A DNA stretch of 62,728 nt, taken from contig JAJKFJ010020735.1 of the NCBI GenBank assembly GCA_027382625.1, positions 1-62,728 of the forward strand, in the 5' to 3' direction. Numbering within the stretch: position 1 is the stretch's first letter; every line of letters begins with the position of its first letter. The position numbers and the translations under genes were made by a program. Below are positions 26,801 to 36,511 of this stretch, in pieces. The DNA comes from Tetmemena sp. SeJ-2015. Its lineage: Eukaryota; Ciliophora; Spirotrichea; Sporadotrichida; Oxytrichidae. The notes below the pieces were generated by a model that did not search any database, had not been told where the DNA came from, and saw only the letters and a list, made by a program, of their open reading frames with translations.

Positions 26801-26930
26801 TCATACAATATAATGATTCTCAAGTTATTTATTGGTAGTTATCTTTGAGTGTGACAATTGCCAAAGCCAGAGGTATAACTACAAAGTAAAGACTTATATG
26901 TGCAAATATATTTTTACTAAATAAAGTTGT
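17830..26930 (-). CDS. Large ciliate multi-pass surface protein, copy 2
   Basis: This is the minus-strand counterpart of copy 1 with the C-terminus preserved. From N to C: propeller-like islands (about 26500-24600, including SDDNKYIFGC-type segments), cadherin-like repeats (about 22000-20700, NPGQGDAGSYDIKVKVSQN near 20800-20845), then the island 19767-20066 (LPMISINLPSNTLSFFAIL...DTDTDYEPFTPYFDF) ending in a transmembrane segment (ITVLALVLLLFGLVKKR). A GT-type intron follows, then SKSIRNFYNSVIFNQILRFF (about 19680-19740). Downstream islands (about 18840, 18560, 18240) give several further hydrophobic helices such as YWIRRIFYSLTMILICLI. TAA/TAG are Gln. The architecture is the usual one for large ciliate membrane proteins: long ectodomain, then about six membrane helices. 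The gene body is broken by many IESs and by a foldback element. The 3' limit and most exon borders are approximate; the function is unknown. Confidence 0.6.
21292..21912. mobile_element. 621-bp foldback element inside copy 2
   Basis: This is a near-perfect inverted repeat: left arm 21292-21555, right arm 21648-21912, loop about 92 bases. The outermost parts (about 110 bases each side, starting ATAGGATGATTAAGATTAGG) are AT-rich; the inner parts (from GTCTGCCGCTGGTGCCAGCC) are strongly GC-rich. The arms differ mainly by small indels (one extra C in a C run, and a few bases near 21375/21830). The same short protein-like frame appears on opposite strands in the two arms, as expected of a palindrome, and is not a gene. 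Copy 1 lacks the element at the matching place (about 10950), so it is an insertion in copy 2, a foldback or MITE-like non-autonomous element. Confidence 0.85.
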
Positions 26931-26934
26931 TGAA

Positions 26935-27216
26935 GCCGAGGACTTTTATGCTTTTGTAGAAGAGTTCATTCCACTCCTTGGGATCTGCCTTCCAAGGCCA
27001 CTCTCCATCGTAGATCTTCCAGATTCTTTTCCACATAACCTATCTCAAGTGTGTAAACTTAACATGAGAAAAAGAAAATGCTCTGATCATATTCTGAATA
27101 AGAGTCTAAACCTATTGAGCTTTATGAATTAGGTTTAGAGGATGTAGAACAGAAGATTGAAAAACAAGAAAGAGAAGACACTGAAGAAGAAAGAAAGCAC
27201 CACTGTCACTTGCCAT
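26935..27216 (-). CDS. Putative N-terminal exon with signal peptide
   Basis: From the ATG at 27216 (minus) the frame reads MASDSGAFFLLQCLLFLVFQ, a good signal peptide. It then passes KRIWKIYDGEWPWKADPKEW and NELFYKSIKVLGF, rich in Trp/Lys and clearly coding in character. It lies directly upstream of the copy 2 ectodomain on the same strand, and the frame can be followed towards the first shared island (QRQLP near 26830). It is therefore either the 5' end of copy 2 or an MDS of another gene. No counterpart was found next to copy 1. Confidence 0.45.
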
Positions 27217-27259
27217 TTCTCTAGATTATGTTCACTCATATAGTTCAGAACCAGAGGCC

Positions 27260-27685
27260 ACACTACAGTTCCTAGTCTAGGTACCAACAAGAAGAAATTA
27301 CAAAAAAGTTTTAGGCATACCTTAAGTTTTTATTTTAAGAAAGTGATGACTTGAAATAAGGCGAGTGAAATCCCCACAAATCCTTTGCTCTTGTATCTCT
27401 AAATTTCTATCCTAGCCACATCAGATATTGACACTTTCCCCTCAGGATTGGAATTTTGGCCTTTCTGTTGTTGAGAATTCGATTTCATTTTAATCTTCAA
27501 TCTTTAAAATTTTTAAAAAGATTTGTCTCCAAATAGAAGAAATTGAAGATATATAGTAGGCTCTAATTTTTAATAACTCTTTTCCTTTAATGACATAAAT
27601 ATATTTTATCCTTGAATCAGTTATCACTTAAAATGAGATAATAAATTCTTAAATTATAAATTCTTGAAAGCTAATCACCGCCGAT
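27260..27685. other. AT-rich spacer before the ABHD17-like gene
   Basis: No sustained frame. Probably the 5' flank and untranslated region of the plus-strand gene starting at 27686. Confidence 0.4.
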
Positions 27686-27884
27686 ATGGAGTTGAATCGC
27701 ATGGTCTTTCCTCGACCTAAGGCCTCTTACACCTATGAATCCATGGGGGAGAAGCTCTTCTTTGTTCCCAAGTTTCAACTACAGAATGCAGAAGCAACTA
27801 AACAGTGGAATAAACAGAAAAACTAACTGCTCTCACCACTCAGAATGAATAACAATATTTTGAATTCAAGACGAGATTAGATTA
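27686..27884 (+). CDS. ABHD17-like serine hydrolase, MDS 1 (N-terminus)
   Basis: The ATG at 27686 opens MELNRMVFPRPKASYTYESM and GEKLFFVPKF, matching the short N-terminal F-P-P-x-Y...L-x-F segment that precedes the hydrolase fold in ABHD17 proteins. The frame is open (TAA as Gln at 27825) up to the 7-bp pointer TAGATTA at 27878-27884. The same 7 bases occur at 36512-36518 in the same codon phase, where the rest of the hydrolase begins. The joined reading is ...NSRRD-QI-TQEEEQ.... This MDS is therefore separated from the rest of its gene by 8.6 kb. Confidence 0.8.
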
Positions 27885-28680
27885 ATTTGATTTAGATCTT
27901 AAGTAAAGTTTTTGACGAGGGGAACTGGACTCGTGAAATACTGACGCCCTCCAATAATCACAGTTGCTAGGCGTAAATTTACAAAATATGAAAAACAGCC
28001 ATGCAAATGGCTTAAGCTTGAATGACTCACTCTCTTATCTTAACCTCAATAGGGCTCACAATCCTAACTTCAGAAGCATGCAACTCAATAGTCTCTCTCC
28101 TTAGAGAAATTTAAACTCTAAAGTTTTAAGATGATACTTTTCTGTGTGTAAATGACATGCAGAGGTCTTTAGACCCTTATCAATTCAGTTAGTTGAAATA
28201 AAACGGAAAGAGCAATCTTCAAAATCAAAATGCGCATTCATAATTATCTAAGGGGCTGCTTCTTCCAAATAGCACTGTAAACGCTTCCAAGTTCAGCAAT
28301 AAAATTAACATAGCAGATTCTGAAGTGAGTGACAACGTGGGTAGGATACCTTACACCACTACTGCTGCGAGCATTTTCAACAAGACTTAAAATTTCACTC
28401 CTAGTCATAGTGCGTAAAATAGTCTCCACACCAAAGTAGGGTCGACAAGTCCTAACAGCTACTTCGGTTTTGGGTCCTATTACGCTATGATAATATTTTT
28501 CCTCTAATTTGCGGTTGAATATTTTATATTTTTATGAATTAGAACCACCGCTATGGTCCTTAAAATAGTTTAAAGATAAAAATTGGTGAGAGCTAAACGC
28601 CCCACTCTTAAAATCCGCTCTTGAGCTCTCAAACATTTGGAAATTAAAGCTAACACACGAAAGCCACCTCAGTAACAAAT

Positions 28681-29965
28681 ATGAACTCTCACAATTCAAA
28701 TCCACTAGCTGGCTTTAGCATTAATAATAAAGTTAATAATATCTATGAGTCTCAAACCTTGAAGTAATAAAATCCTATTTCAGTTAAACTCAGCAATCAC
28801 TTTAGTAGCACAGCTGCTGCTTTGAGATAGAGCAACTAAGATTATAAATTTGGAAACTTAATTCAAACTTAGAAAAGTGGGGAGATAAGAACTAGCTAGT
28901 AGCAGTAGTAAGTACTTATTTAGCAAGTATAGAATCAGAGTAATGGGCCAATGAACCTTGGGTTGAATTCAAAAGGAGGGATAAACCTGATTAACAAGAA
29001 GGGTTTAATAATCAATAGCGAGTATGGGAAGTAAGATTTCGGAGGAGCAGCTACGAGTAATATTGACGAGAGAGACTTTAGAAATGGAAACCTCAGTCCA
29101 GTATCTAATACGAGATCAGTTTTCAGTGGAGGGGCTCTAAGTGGCCTCATGAATAAAGGCTTAGGAAGATCTGGGGGCAAAATGTTTAATTCTAGAGCTT
29201 CTCAGCCATACAGTTTTGAACCGAAGGGTGGCGCGCCTTCTATGAGAGGAAAGCTTATCAATAGAGTCATATTTTTTTTCTCTCCTGATTTAATATTATA
29301 AAGAGGTACAAATAAACTGAGGGAGAGTATGTCTGCACCTGGAGATTTCGATGACGAGTAGGGATTGCTTTCTCGAAGGATTAGTGATCGAAGCCAGGCT
29401 ATGAATTTTGAATTCTATCCTCAAATCAATCAGGCTTCAAAAGCTTAATCTAATAAACTTCCAGTGTAGAATTCCTTCGCCTCTAGAATATAAAGAAACC
29501 AACTTCACTTATTGAGTATAGAAATAAATGCCAAACCTTGGTTATGATATTTTTTTAAAGAGCCAGATCGATGACAGTTCAATTAAAAATTAATTTAAGA
29601 AGCAAGCGTATTACAAACTAGAAGAAGTAAAAGAGGACAAAGAGACTTTGAATACTTAAAGGCTAACTTCTAGGGATGGGCAATTTGCTGAACTGAACAA
29701 ATCAAAGTAAGATTTATTTCTTTTTAAATGAAAAAAAAATTTAAAGATAGGACCGAAATTCACGCGTAGAGTCTCCATCACACTTCCAGAAGGACTGATA
29801 ACCCAGTTTACAATAGCATGAATCTATTTTCTTATCGAAATGAACAGCAATCTCAAATCTCTTCCTCTTATCCTGTCAGAGAGAGACTTCTCAGCCATAA
29901 TGATAGATTCACACTTAAAGAAGCTAGCACAAGATTCTTCACTAACATAAATTAGAAACTATTAA
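28681..29965 (+). CDS. Unrecognised S/N/Q-rich protein, main part (nested gene)
   Basis: The ATG at 28681 starts MNSHNSNPLAGFSINNKVNN and the frame stays open (TAA/TAG Gln) to about 29270, with Q-rich (QQQQQVLIQQ), G-rich (SGGALSGLMNKGLGRSGGKM) and basic stretches. An AGAG-AGAG pointer pair (29263-29266 and about 29302) removes a T-rich IES and joins INR to GTNKLRESMSAPGDF. Later islands read SQIDDSSIKNQFKKQAYYKL (about 29560) and NLFSYRNEQQSQISSSYPVR (from about 29820), separated by further small IESs. The last island reads ...RFFTNINQKLL and runs straight into the C4A4 repeat at 29967. If element C is removed at its ATTAA flanks the frame continues at 36381 and stops at 36403. Low-complexity, probably disordered protein; no domain recognised. 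Confidence 0.6.
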
Positions 29966-29966
29966 A

Positions 29967-29986
29967 CCCCAAAACCCCAAAACCCC
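29967..29986 (+). repeat. Telomere-like C4A4 repeats
   Basis: Three C4 blocks separated by A4, identical to stichotrich telomere repeats. Internal position and the adjacent transposon DNA indicate a telomere-bearing transposon end rather than a chromosome end. Confidence 0.85.
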
Positions 29987-29999
29987 AATTACCCAAGGT

Positions 30000-31880
30000 G
30001 AGAGATAGTGTGAGTAGATGAGAAATGTGCAGAGTTAATTGCACGTGAAAAGGCTCAATAGAGTCGTGAGACCTGATCCCTATATCCAACCCAGATCTGA
30101 AAAATGGCAAGCTGCATTAAGGTGGAGCCAATCATCCCACCATTCTCTCGATCGCGCTCTCTCTGCTTTCTATCGCTTTGCTGCCTCCCAGAGCTGCTAA
30201 TCTCCTTCTTTCCATCCTCAGGACGTGCGCTGACTGATCGAACATGATTCCTTCCGGACGCTAGGAAGTTGATGCATGCCGAGGTGCAACTAGCATGTTC
30301 AGGAAGGTATAAGCGATAGCCATGTTTGACGAGCCTCCCCTTATATTATTAACTTATTAAATTTAAATGTCTAACTCAAACGAGGAGGCTAGAAAGCAGA
30401 GAGCAAAATGCGAGATAGGTGAGCAGGCCGTCATCTTAAGAGTTCGCCACTAGCAGGTCAGAGGTTATTGAGGATAGAGAAGATGCATGGTGCGAGCAAC
30501 TCCGTTGGTGGCTTCTCGTCTCTCTTCCCTCCTATCTCTCCTCACACTCCATGAGAGCCGCCGCTTTCTCAAGAGCATGCTGCGCACTCCTCCACTCGCA
30601 GAGGACCAAGGCCAGTCTCCTCAGCTTATCAGCTCCTCAAGACGGCATGCACGACACCTCTCTCACAAGTCTCCGGCACCCACTTCGTTGACATGGCCTT
30701 GCGGATCCCGCCAGACTTGCAGCATGCCTCCCTCCTCACAACTCCGAGCCGCTAATGATCTCTGGGCTGTATGAAGTGACTCCTCAGCAAGCATGCCTCC
30801 GTCTTCGAGCACCTCCGGCTCGCCAAGCGCGTGATTGGGTAACACCATGGCGCGGCACTTCTCCTAGGCCCTCCTTCTAACGGCGGTCGGTTAGTCCGGC
30901 TAGCTTTTCTCCCTCATCTCCCCGGACTAGCTCCAGTGACCCGGGTGTAGGCGAGCCTGCCAATCACAGCTTTTAGAGGTCCTTGCCCGCGAGATGAAGC
31001 CTCGGACAGATGCTCAGCGCAGCCTTGCTGAAGCGCCTGCCTCATCCTGCTTGCTGGAGGGGAAAGATCCTTGCTATGATCTCGATGCCCATGCCCTCAC
31101 ACCAGATGAGATAGCAGGTATCAAGGCCAGCTCCTCCACGACTCATCTCGATCAGACTAAGGCTTTGCTCTAGCCGCCATGAGTTGTCACAACCCTTCCA
31201 GCTCAACTTCGAGACCTATGCTGGGGGATCCCAAGCTTGCGGCTGTCGAATCTCCTCTCCTCCAAGCGGGCTTCTCACCACAAATGAGACGGTGAGGTTC
31301 TTCTTGGCCTCTCCCACTCGACTCAGCCCGTCTCTTCTCCTGGTGCGCGATGAGTTCAATTAAGCTTTCCAGAGGGCTTTCGGGAATAACGGGGGCATAT
31401 GTACGTGGCTCACGCCGAAGCGGCCACCAATCTTCGAGCAATCGGCGTTAGTTAAGCTGTTGCTAATGCTCAAGGCCTCCCAGGGCTCGATCGCTGCTCC
31501 TTGGCTCCATCCTTACCTAATGGTCCAGGCAGTTCGCGAAAGTATTAGGAGGCCTCCAGTCTGGATGTGGAGGGGAGGATGGCCGCGCATCTTCCTTGTG
31601 CACTGCCAGAGCCGTCCCCTAGAGGGAGGGAGCCGCCTGGTCGCCAGATGCCCAGACAGGCTATCACCTTGCCCATCATCTCCATGTTGCCTTTGGCTAT
31701 GGCCGTTGAGAGCCACGCCAAGGCCATCTCTCGCTCCTCTCAAGATCACTCCTAATCAAGCAGGGTCGATCCAAGCCTCACCTTGTCATGGCGATTCTAT
31801 TTCATCCCCCGCCCGACTCCAGTCATCGACATCCTCGCCATGGGAAAAGAAAACCCGTCCATGTGGGAAGCAAAGGCGCA
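30000..31880. other. GC-rich interior of element C, left part
   Basis: A frame starts at ATG 30368 (MSNSNEEARKQRAKCEIG), with TAG as Gln, and stops after about 36 codons. After that long GC-rich frames overlap on both strands (for example 30487-30774 plus, 31187-31441 minus, 31460-31987 plus) and none shows a recognisable motif. I read this as decayed transposon coding sequence. Confidence 0.4.
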
Positions 31881-33080
31881 TGGATGTGGTGGGGGGGGCA
31901 AAAATCAGACAAATTCCCTTGGGCCCAGTGGAAATCAAACTCCCCCTGGTCCCCCCCGGGGGTTTTTTGGAAAAGAGAGGGTGTTAGGGCTTTTGGGAAC
32001 TTAGCCCTTCGGCGGTCAATCAGAGTCGATGATCCCACCCACTGAGCCGCAGCCATTCAGATTTTAAACCGGGTTGGCGGGTTATCCCCCCCGGGGGGAA
32101 ACCCTTTTATTTTGCGAAAATTTAATTCCCTTTCCTTCGGCCCCATTTTTAGGAATTGGGCCCCGAAATTTTAAAATTTTATAATCTAGGGGGGCTAGTC
32201 TGTTTAATTAAAGGTTTATAAATTAATAACGTAAAACCTCCAAAAATCTTTTCTGCTATTTGGGCCGGGGAAAACCCGCCCCGGGGGGCATCCCCGGGGT
32301 TTGGTCGATCACGCCCCCCTTCGTGTGGGTGGAGGACCAATTGCTTGTAGCCCAGGGGGTTTATCGCCCTGGTCCTTCACCCTGGCCGATCCCCCCCATA
32401 GCGTTTGTTCTCATGCATGTACTTTTTTTCCTTCCTCTTTGATGCGATGGGACTCCTTCACCTTTCCTCCACCACTTGAGGAGCTTCTCCTTTCTCTTGG
32501 CGCTCTGTTTTGATCGGGAAAAGGCGGATCGCCCTTTTGTACTATCAAGGTTTTAAGGGTCCCAAACAATACTTCCGTTTAAAATGAGAGCAAAGTTCGA
32601 GAGCGCACGGGGCGAACTCGGGCTTCATAAATTCCCCAAAGGATTTCTGAGTCCGATTAGCTTCTCCCGACGCGTCTGCTTGGCGTTTGAGGTTTCATTT
32701 GGTTTACACATTTTGCACCCCCGGGAGAGAAAGATTAAAGTGTTTCCATTTTTTGGGCCCAGGTAAAGCCAGTGCATAGTCGGGCAAGTACCTGAGGAGC
32801 CGCGGCCTCCCTTGAGCAAAGCCCGAGAAAGTCCTCTGCGTGACCCCCTGATCTGTGGCATGCTGCGACGATAACATCGCTGCGCTTCAGGTGCTAAAAC
32901 GCTTTAAATTTCGACTGAGCTTACCTCTTTCTCGCCAGTGAAAAAGGCCCCTTTGAAGAAGTAGATTTGGAGCAGTTCAGTTTGGGGCAGGTGGGCCCCA
33001 ACTTTTTTGGGAGGGGAAAACGTAGAGCCCCTTCCCTTGCTCCCGATTTTTTGCCTGACCTGTTGACGTAAACCCTTTCA
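31880..33080. other. Homopolymer-rich block of doubtful sequence quality
   Basis: This stretch is full of runs of 4-8 identical bases (gggggggg at 31891, ccccccc before ggggg at 31951, ttttaaaatttt at 32170). The style is unlike either the host AT-rich DNA or the rest of element C. It may be poor-quality sequence or misassembly. No gene is called. Confidence 0.5.
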
Positions 33081-33381
33081 GTGAGCTGTCTATCCATTTT
33101 TTCCTTGTTTGAGTTTAGAGTGGCACTTTGATGAGTTTAAGTAATTTAATCTATAATAATATTTAATACCTGCAAGAGTAAATTTATAAGTCTCGACAAT
33201 ATGTAAGTACCTTGGAGCAGGACTGATTCGCTCCTTGACTTTTCATTCCTCGGGACTGAGAAATAACTCCTTGCCAATCTAGGTCAGAGTCGCAGCGAAG
33301 GAGATACATTTAAACAACCCTGGAGGGCTACATCGGCGGTGCTCGGGACAGCGCCTCTGAGATTCTTGCACCGCTTTCAGA

Positions 33382-33894
33382 TCACGACGACGTGAATGAA
33401 GCGAGTGGAAGCGAGGAAAGCGATAGCGAAATTTGTCTCACCTCAGGCCTCATCATTGTCGGTTCATCAATGGGTCCGCCGAGGCACTTGCATTCTCTGA
33501 TGTAGTCTACCCTCCGCTCATAGACTGAGCGCGCAGAGACACGGCTGTCAGGCAAAGTGTTCCCAAGTTAGATCCTAGACCCTCGGCGCCAACTCGAGAG
33601 CATGCCGTCGAGCAATTCAGAGCTCGGGCACTTCACCTAGGCCTAGTTATCGGAGTTGCGTTCTCTCGCGCTGTCCCTTTGACCAGATCTGGTCAATTTG
33701 GAGGATCCAACCACTATGAGGTCCGCAAAGAGCAGGGAGGAGTAGAAAGAGGCGCTCCCATTCTTCGTCCAAACTGCGCAGCCATAGGTATCTTGATGAG
33801 TAAGTTTGAAACACCTCTCGTAGAGACCTAATTCATGCTTCATAGGTACGACGAGCTTAGGAGACATAATCATAAATCTCTCGCTCGAGGGCAC
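33382..33894 (-). CDS. Element C ORF of unknown function
   Basis: From the ATG at 33894 (minus) the frame is open for 170 codons to TGA at 33382-33384, reading three TAA/TAG codons as Gln. The protein starts MPSSERFMIMSPKLVVPMKH, has a hydrophobic SFYSSLLFADLIVV segment and a basic C-terminal half with CKCLGG. It is divergently placed from the transposase that follows, with its 5' end about 60 bases from the transposase start. No family is recognised; it is not similar by eye to the 22-kDa ORF of element B. Confidence 0.45.
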
Positions 33895-33952
33895 AGCTTA
33901 GAGAGCGAATTCTGTACTCCACAGACAGGAGGGTTGCTCAAAGAGTTCACTC

Positions 33953-34876
33953 ATGAGGCGCTTCTCTATTAAGCGCGCAGCTCTTGATAGTATTCTCCAC
34001 AAGAGGTCTCTTGATGGTCGGAGGGGTGGAGTCTACAGGTCCACCGAGATGCGAGGTCGAGAGGCGCTGTTGATGAAAGCAATCGCGAGGCGCCAAGCCT
34101 AGAGGGATCCAATCACTTCTGCTGGAGCGTTGTAAGATGAGATGCAGGCAGTGCTGGGGCAGAGACCTACTGCAGGCTCGCTCCGCATTCTCCTGAAGCG
34201 CAAGCTCGGGCTCTCCTACAAGAAGGTTCACACCCTCGACATCAGAACTAACACCACGCCGTGCCTTCTGCAGAGGCAGCTGGCAGCATCGTACTACATC
34301 CGTGCCCTAGGTGAAAAGCGCCTCCTCATCAACATAGATGAGAGCTCGCTGCAGTCGCAATCCTATTAGCGCAAGGGGTGGAGCCTTGCTGGCACCCGCT
34401 GCTATAGTGACAGCTTGCAACGCATCTATGGACTCAGCATTGTGGCGGCTTCCTTCAGCGACGGGCGCTTGGCCTACGCTATCCACTCTGGGCGAAACAA
34501 CTCGCTCACTATCAAGAGCTTCATCCTCGAGCTGACCGAATACCTTGATGGAGAGACACTGGACTGGAGGGGCTCCACCAGCATCTTGCTAGATAACGCC
34601 TCCTACCATCGTAGCCAGGAGACTCTGCGAACCTTGCGCTTGCTCCAGGCCTCAGTCATTTACCTAGGGCCGTACTAGTTCCAACTGGCTCCAGTGGAGA
34701 GAATCTTCGCTGCGATCAAGAGGGACGCCAGGATAAGGCTTCCTTGCCAGAAGAGAGATGAGTTTTTATCCTGGTTCCAGCTGCACGTTAATGCGCTCCT
34801 ATGGCACTGGATCAAAGCCAGCTTCTTGAGCTGCGTAAAATTTGCTCTCGATGCTCTTGAATTGCAAAGGCTGTGA
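33953..34876 (+). CDS. DD34E transposase of element C
   Basis: An open frame of 307 aa from the first in-frame ATG (33953) to TGA at 34874-34876, with TAA/TAG read as Gln (for example 34100, 34133, 34367). The N-terminal part is a basic DNA-binding region (KRSLDGRRGG, then ALLMKAIARRQAQ; the segment RPTAGSLRILLKRKLGLSYK is the winged-helix end typical of IS630/Tc1 transposases). The DDE core shows RLLINIDESS (first Asp), TSILLDNASYHRS (second Asp) and, 34 residues after it, the Glu of LAPVERIFAAIK. All three catalytic residues are present and the frame is unbroken, so this copy could encode a functional enzyme. The first helix-turn-helix of full-length relatives is not visible in frame upstream (TGA at 33797), so the N-terminus may be truncated. 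Strand transfer on C4A4-ended elements is the expected activity. Confidence 0.8.
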
Positions 34877-34879
34877 TGA

Positions 34880-36375
34880 GTTCCTAGATCAACTCAGAAG
34901 GCAAGCTACGGGAATATAGCTGAGTCATTGAAGAGGATTCGTGGTCAATCTCGACCAAGGCAAATGAGTGCATGGGTAGCTCTTCACAAGTGGAACTGAA
35001 AATAGGGCAGACGCATGGAATGATTGGCAAACGGTTACTTTTGGCCTCTGCAGTTGAGCCTGAGATCGGCGAGGCGCTTACACACTCTTTAAAGATTCCT
35101 GCAGGAAGGAAAGGTGCTTGTTTGCACACTGGAGCCTGGAATGGGCGAGCCACGACTCTGAACCCATCGAATAACTCCTATCGGAGATTCTGATAACAGG
35201 AGTCTCCAATCTAGTGCTTCCACTCAACTCCAAGCGAACTTGCCCCTAGAGCGGGCAATCATACAGTATGGGTGGCTTCTTCTCTCAGGCATTTCAATCT
35301 ATGAAATGGCAGCTGCACTCTAGAAGGCTTTGGAGTGCATGCGCTACAGGCGAATCTGTCAGGTTTCCCTGGCGACATGATAGGATTAAAATGTCAGCAG
35401 CCATCTACCTCGAATACTGATTCCAGTAACCTTTGTGTTTTACGCGGCTAATCGAATTGGGCAAGAGTTCTCCTCCAAGAAAGAGAGCTCATCGGGATTT
35501 CAAGCTAAACTTTCATGCGGAGAGTGGATACCATGAAAAGCATCCTGGACTTAGTCTACTATAATCTCTGCCGCTTGGGAGAGCCCTGAGGCAGTAAGGA
35601 GCCCAGGAAATCTAAGTGAGCGATAGCTCCGAGTCTAGGCAAAGTTCCTTCATATGAAGGGCAAGGCTGGAATCCCATCTCCAAACATGTGCTCAGGCTC
35701 CAGAGGCTAGCTTTCATTATCGAGCCTTGACAGAGCCCTGCAGCAGTGGGACTAGAGTACTTGATAATCTTGCGAGTTGATCTCGTGGCCAAAGCCCTGC
35801 TATATCGAAGAAGCAGATAGCCTAGGCTATTAAGATCCGCAAGGATCTGTAGACCACTTAATTGAAGACTCAATCTTAATGGGAACAGCCAGGATCATAT
35901 CAGGTTGCAATGAAGATGAGTTCAAGCTGCTGTTTGCTTAAAGTCAGAATCGTAGCACTGGAAGCTCTGTGATTATGATCTCTGAGTGTGGATCACTGCT
36001 TGCTGTGTTGAGTGAGGTTGAACTCATAAGAATGCGATCTTGAAGTCCTCTTGTGACCATAATGGTGCCTATAAATGTGTGAGGATCTCAAAATAAATAA
36101 AGGGATTTGGCATTGCGCCCCCGGAGACCGGTAAACAATCAGCCTTGGTGAGCTTAGGAGTATGATATTATCGAGCCTCAACCAGGGCCCCTAACCACCT
36201 TCCACTGTGGTGCTTTACTTAAACTAACTCTACCTCCCCACTAAGGAGCGCTACTTTCCAAGGATCCTTGATCCTCAGAGGTTACTTTGCTGACTTTGGG
36301 TCCCAACCTCTCTGAGTAGAGATTGGAACTGAGTTTAGATAATTATATTATTATTCTTGTTGTTATTGCTTTCTT
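34880..36375. other. Right part of element C, no clear gene
   Basis: A GC-moderate stretch. Open frames at 34972-35193 (plus) and 35559-35873 (minus) lack motifs. Composition drops to AT-rich from about 36340, which may mark the element's edge. Confidence 0.35.
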
Positions 36376-36380
36376 ATTAA

Positions 36381-36403
36381 GGGCAATTCATTCGAAGCTT
36401 TGA
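36381..36403 (+). CDS. C-terminal codons of the nested S/N/Q-rich gene
   Basis: Joining the ATTAA at 29961-29965 to the ATTAA at 36376-36380 gives ...NINQKLL-RAIHSKL and a TGA at 36401-36403. That the frame closes within a few codons on the far side of the transposon supports this as the missing 3' end, but the piece is too short to be certain. Confidence 0.35.
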
Positions 36404-36511
36404 ATATTTAATCTTTGATCTCTGTCCTTAAGAATAAGTGTTAATTAATTGTTCATTTCACCAAAATATGTTTATTAGTGCTTTAATCATTTCATAATGT
36501 AGTAGTAGGAC

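Larger units (their letters stand above)
29966..36375. mobile_element. GC-rich TBE-like element C with C4A4 left end
   Basis: The left border carries CCCC-AAAA-CCCC-AAAA-CCCC (29967-29986) and abuts coding sequence of the nested gene. ATTAA stands at 29961-29965 and again at 36376-36380, and joining there restores a reading frame (see the entry at 36381). The interior has high GC, a DD34E transposase (33953-34876) and other GC-rich frames, all unlike the host. At 6.4 kb it is longer than a canonical TBE. No G4T4 block is visible at the right border, so that end is degraded or misplaced. Confidence 0.55.

Noticed and set aside
9307..26875. The duplicated membrane-protein loci as an assembly duplication
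   Set aside because: The copies differ throughout the spacers, by the foldback element and by the transposon border, which a duplicated contig would not show.
29967..29986. True chromosome telomere
   Set aside because: Sequence continues for 32 kb beyond, with transposon genes immediately inside; a transposon terminal repeat is the simpler reading.
31460..31987. 175-aa plus frame in element C
   Set aside because: Overlapping long frames exist on both strands of this GC-rich block, it runs into the homopolymer-rich segment, and no motif is seen.
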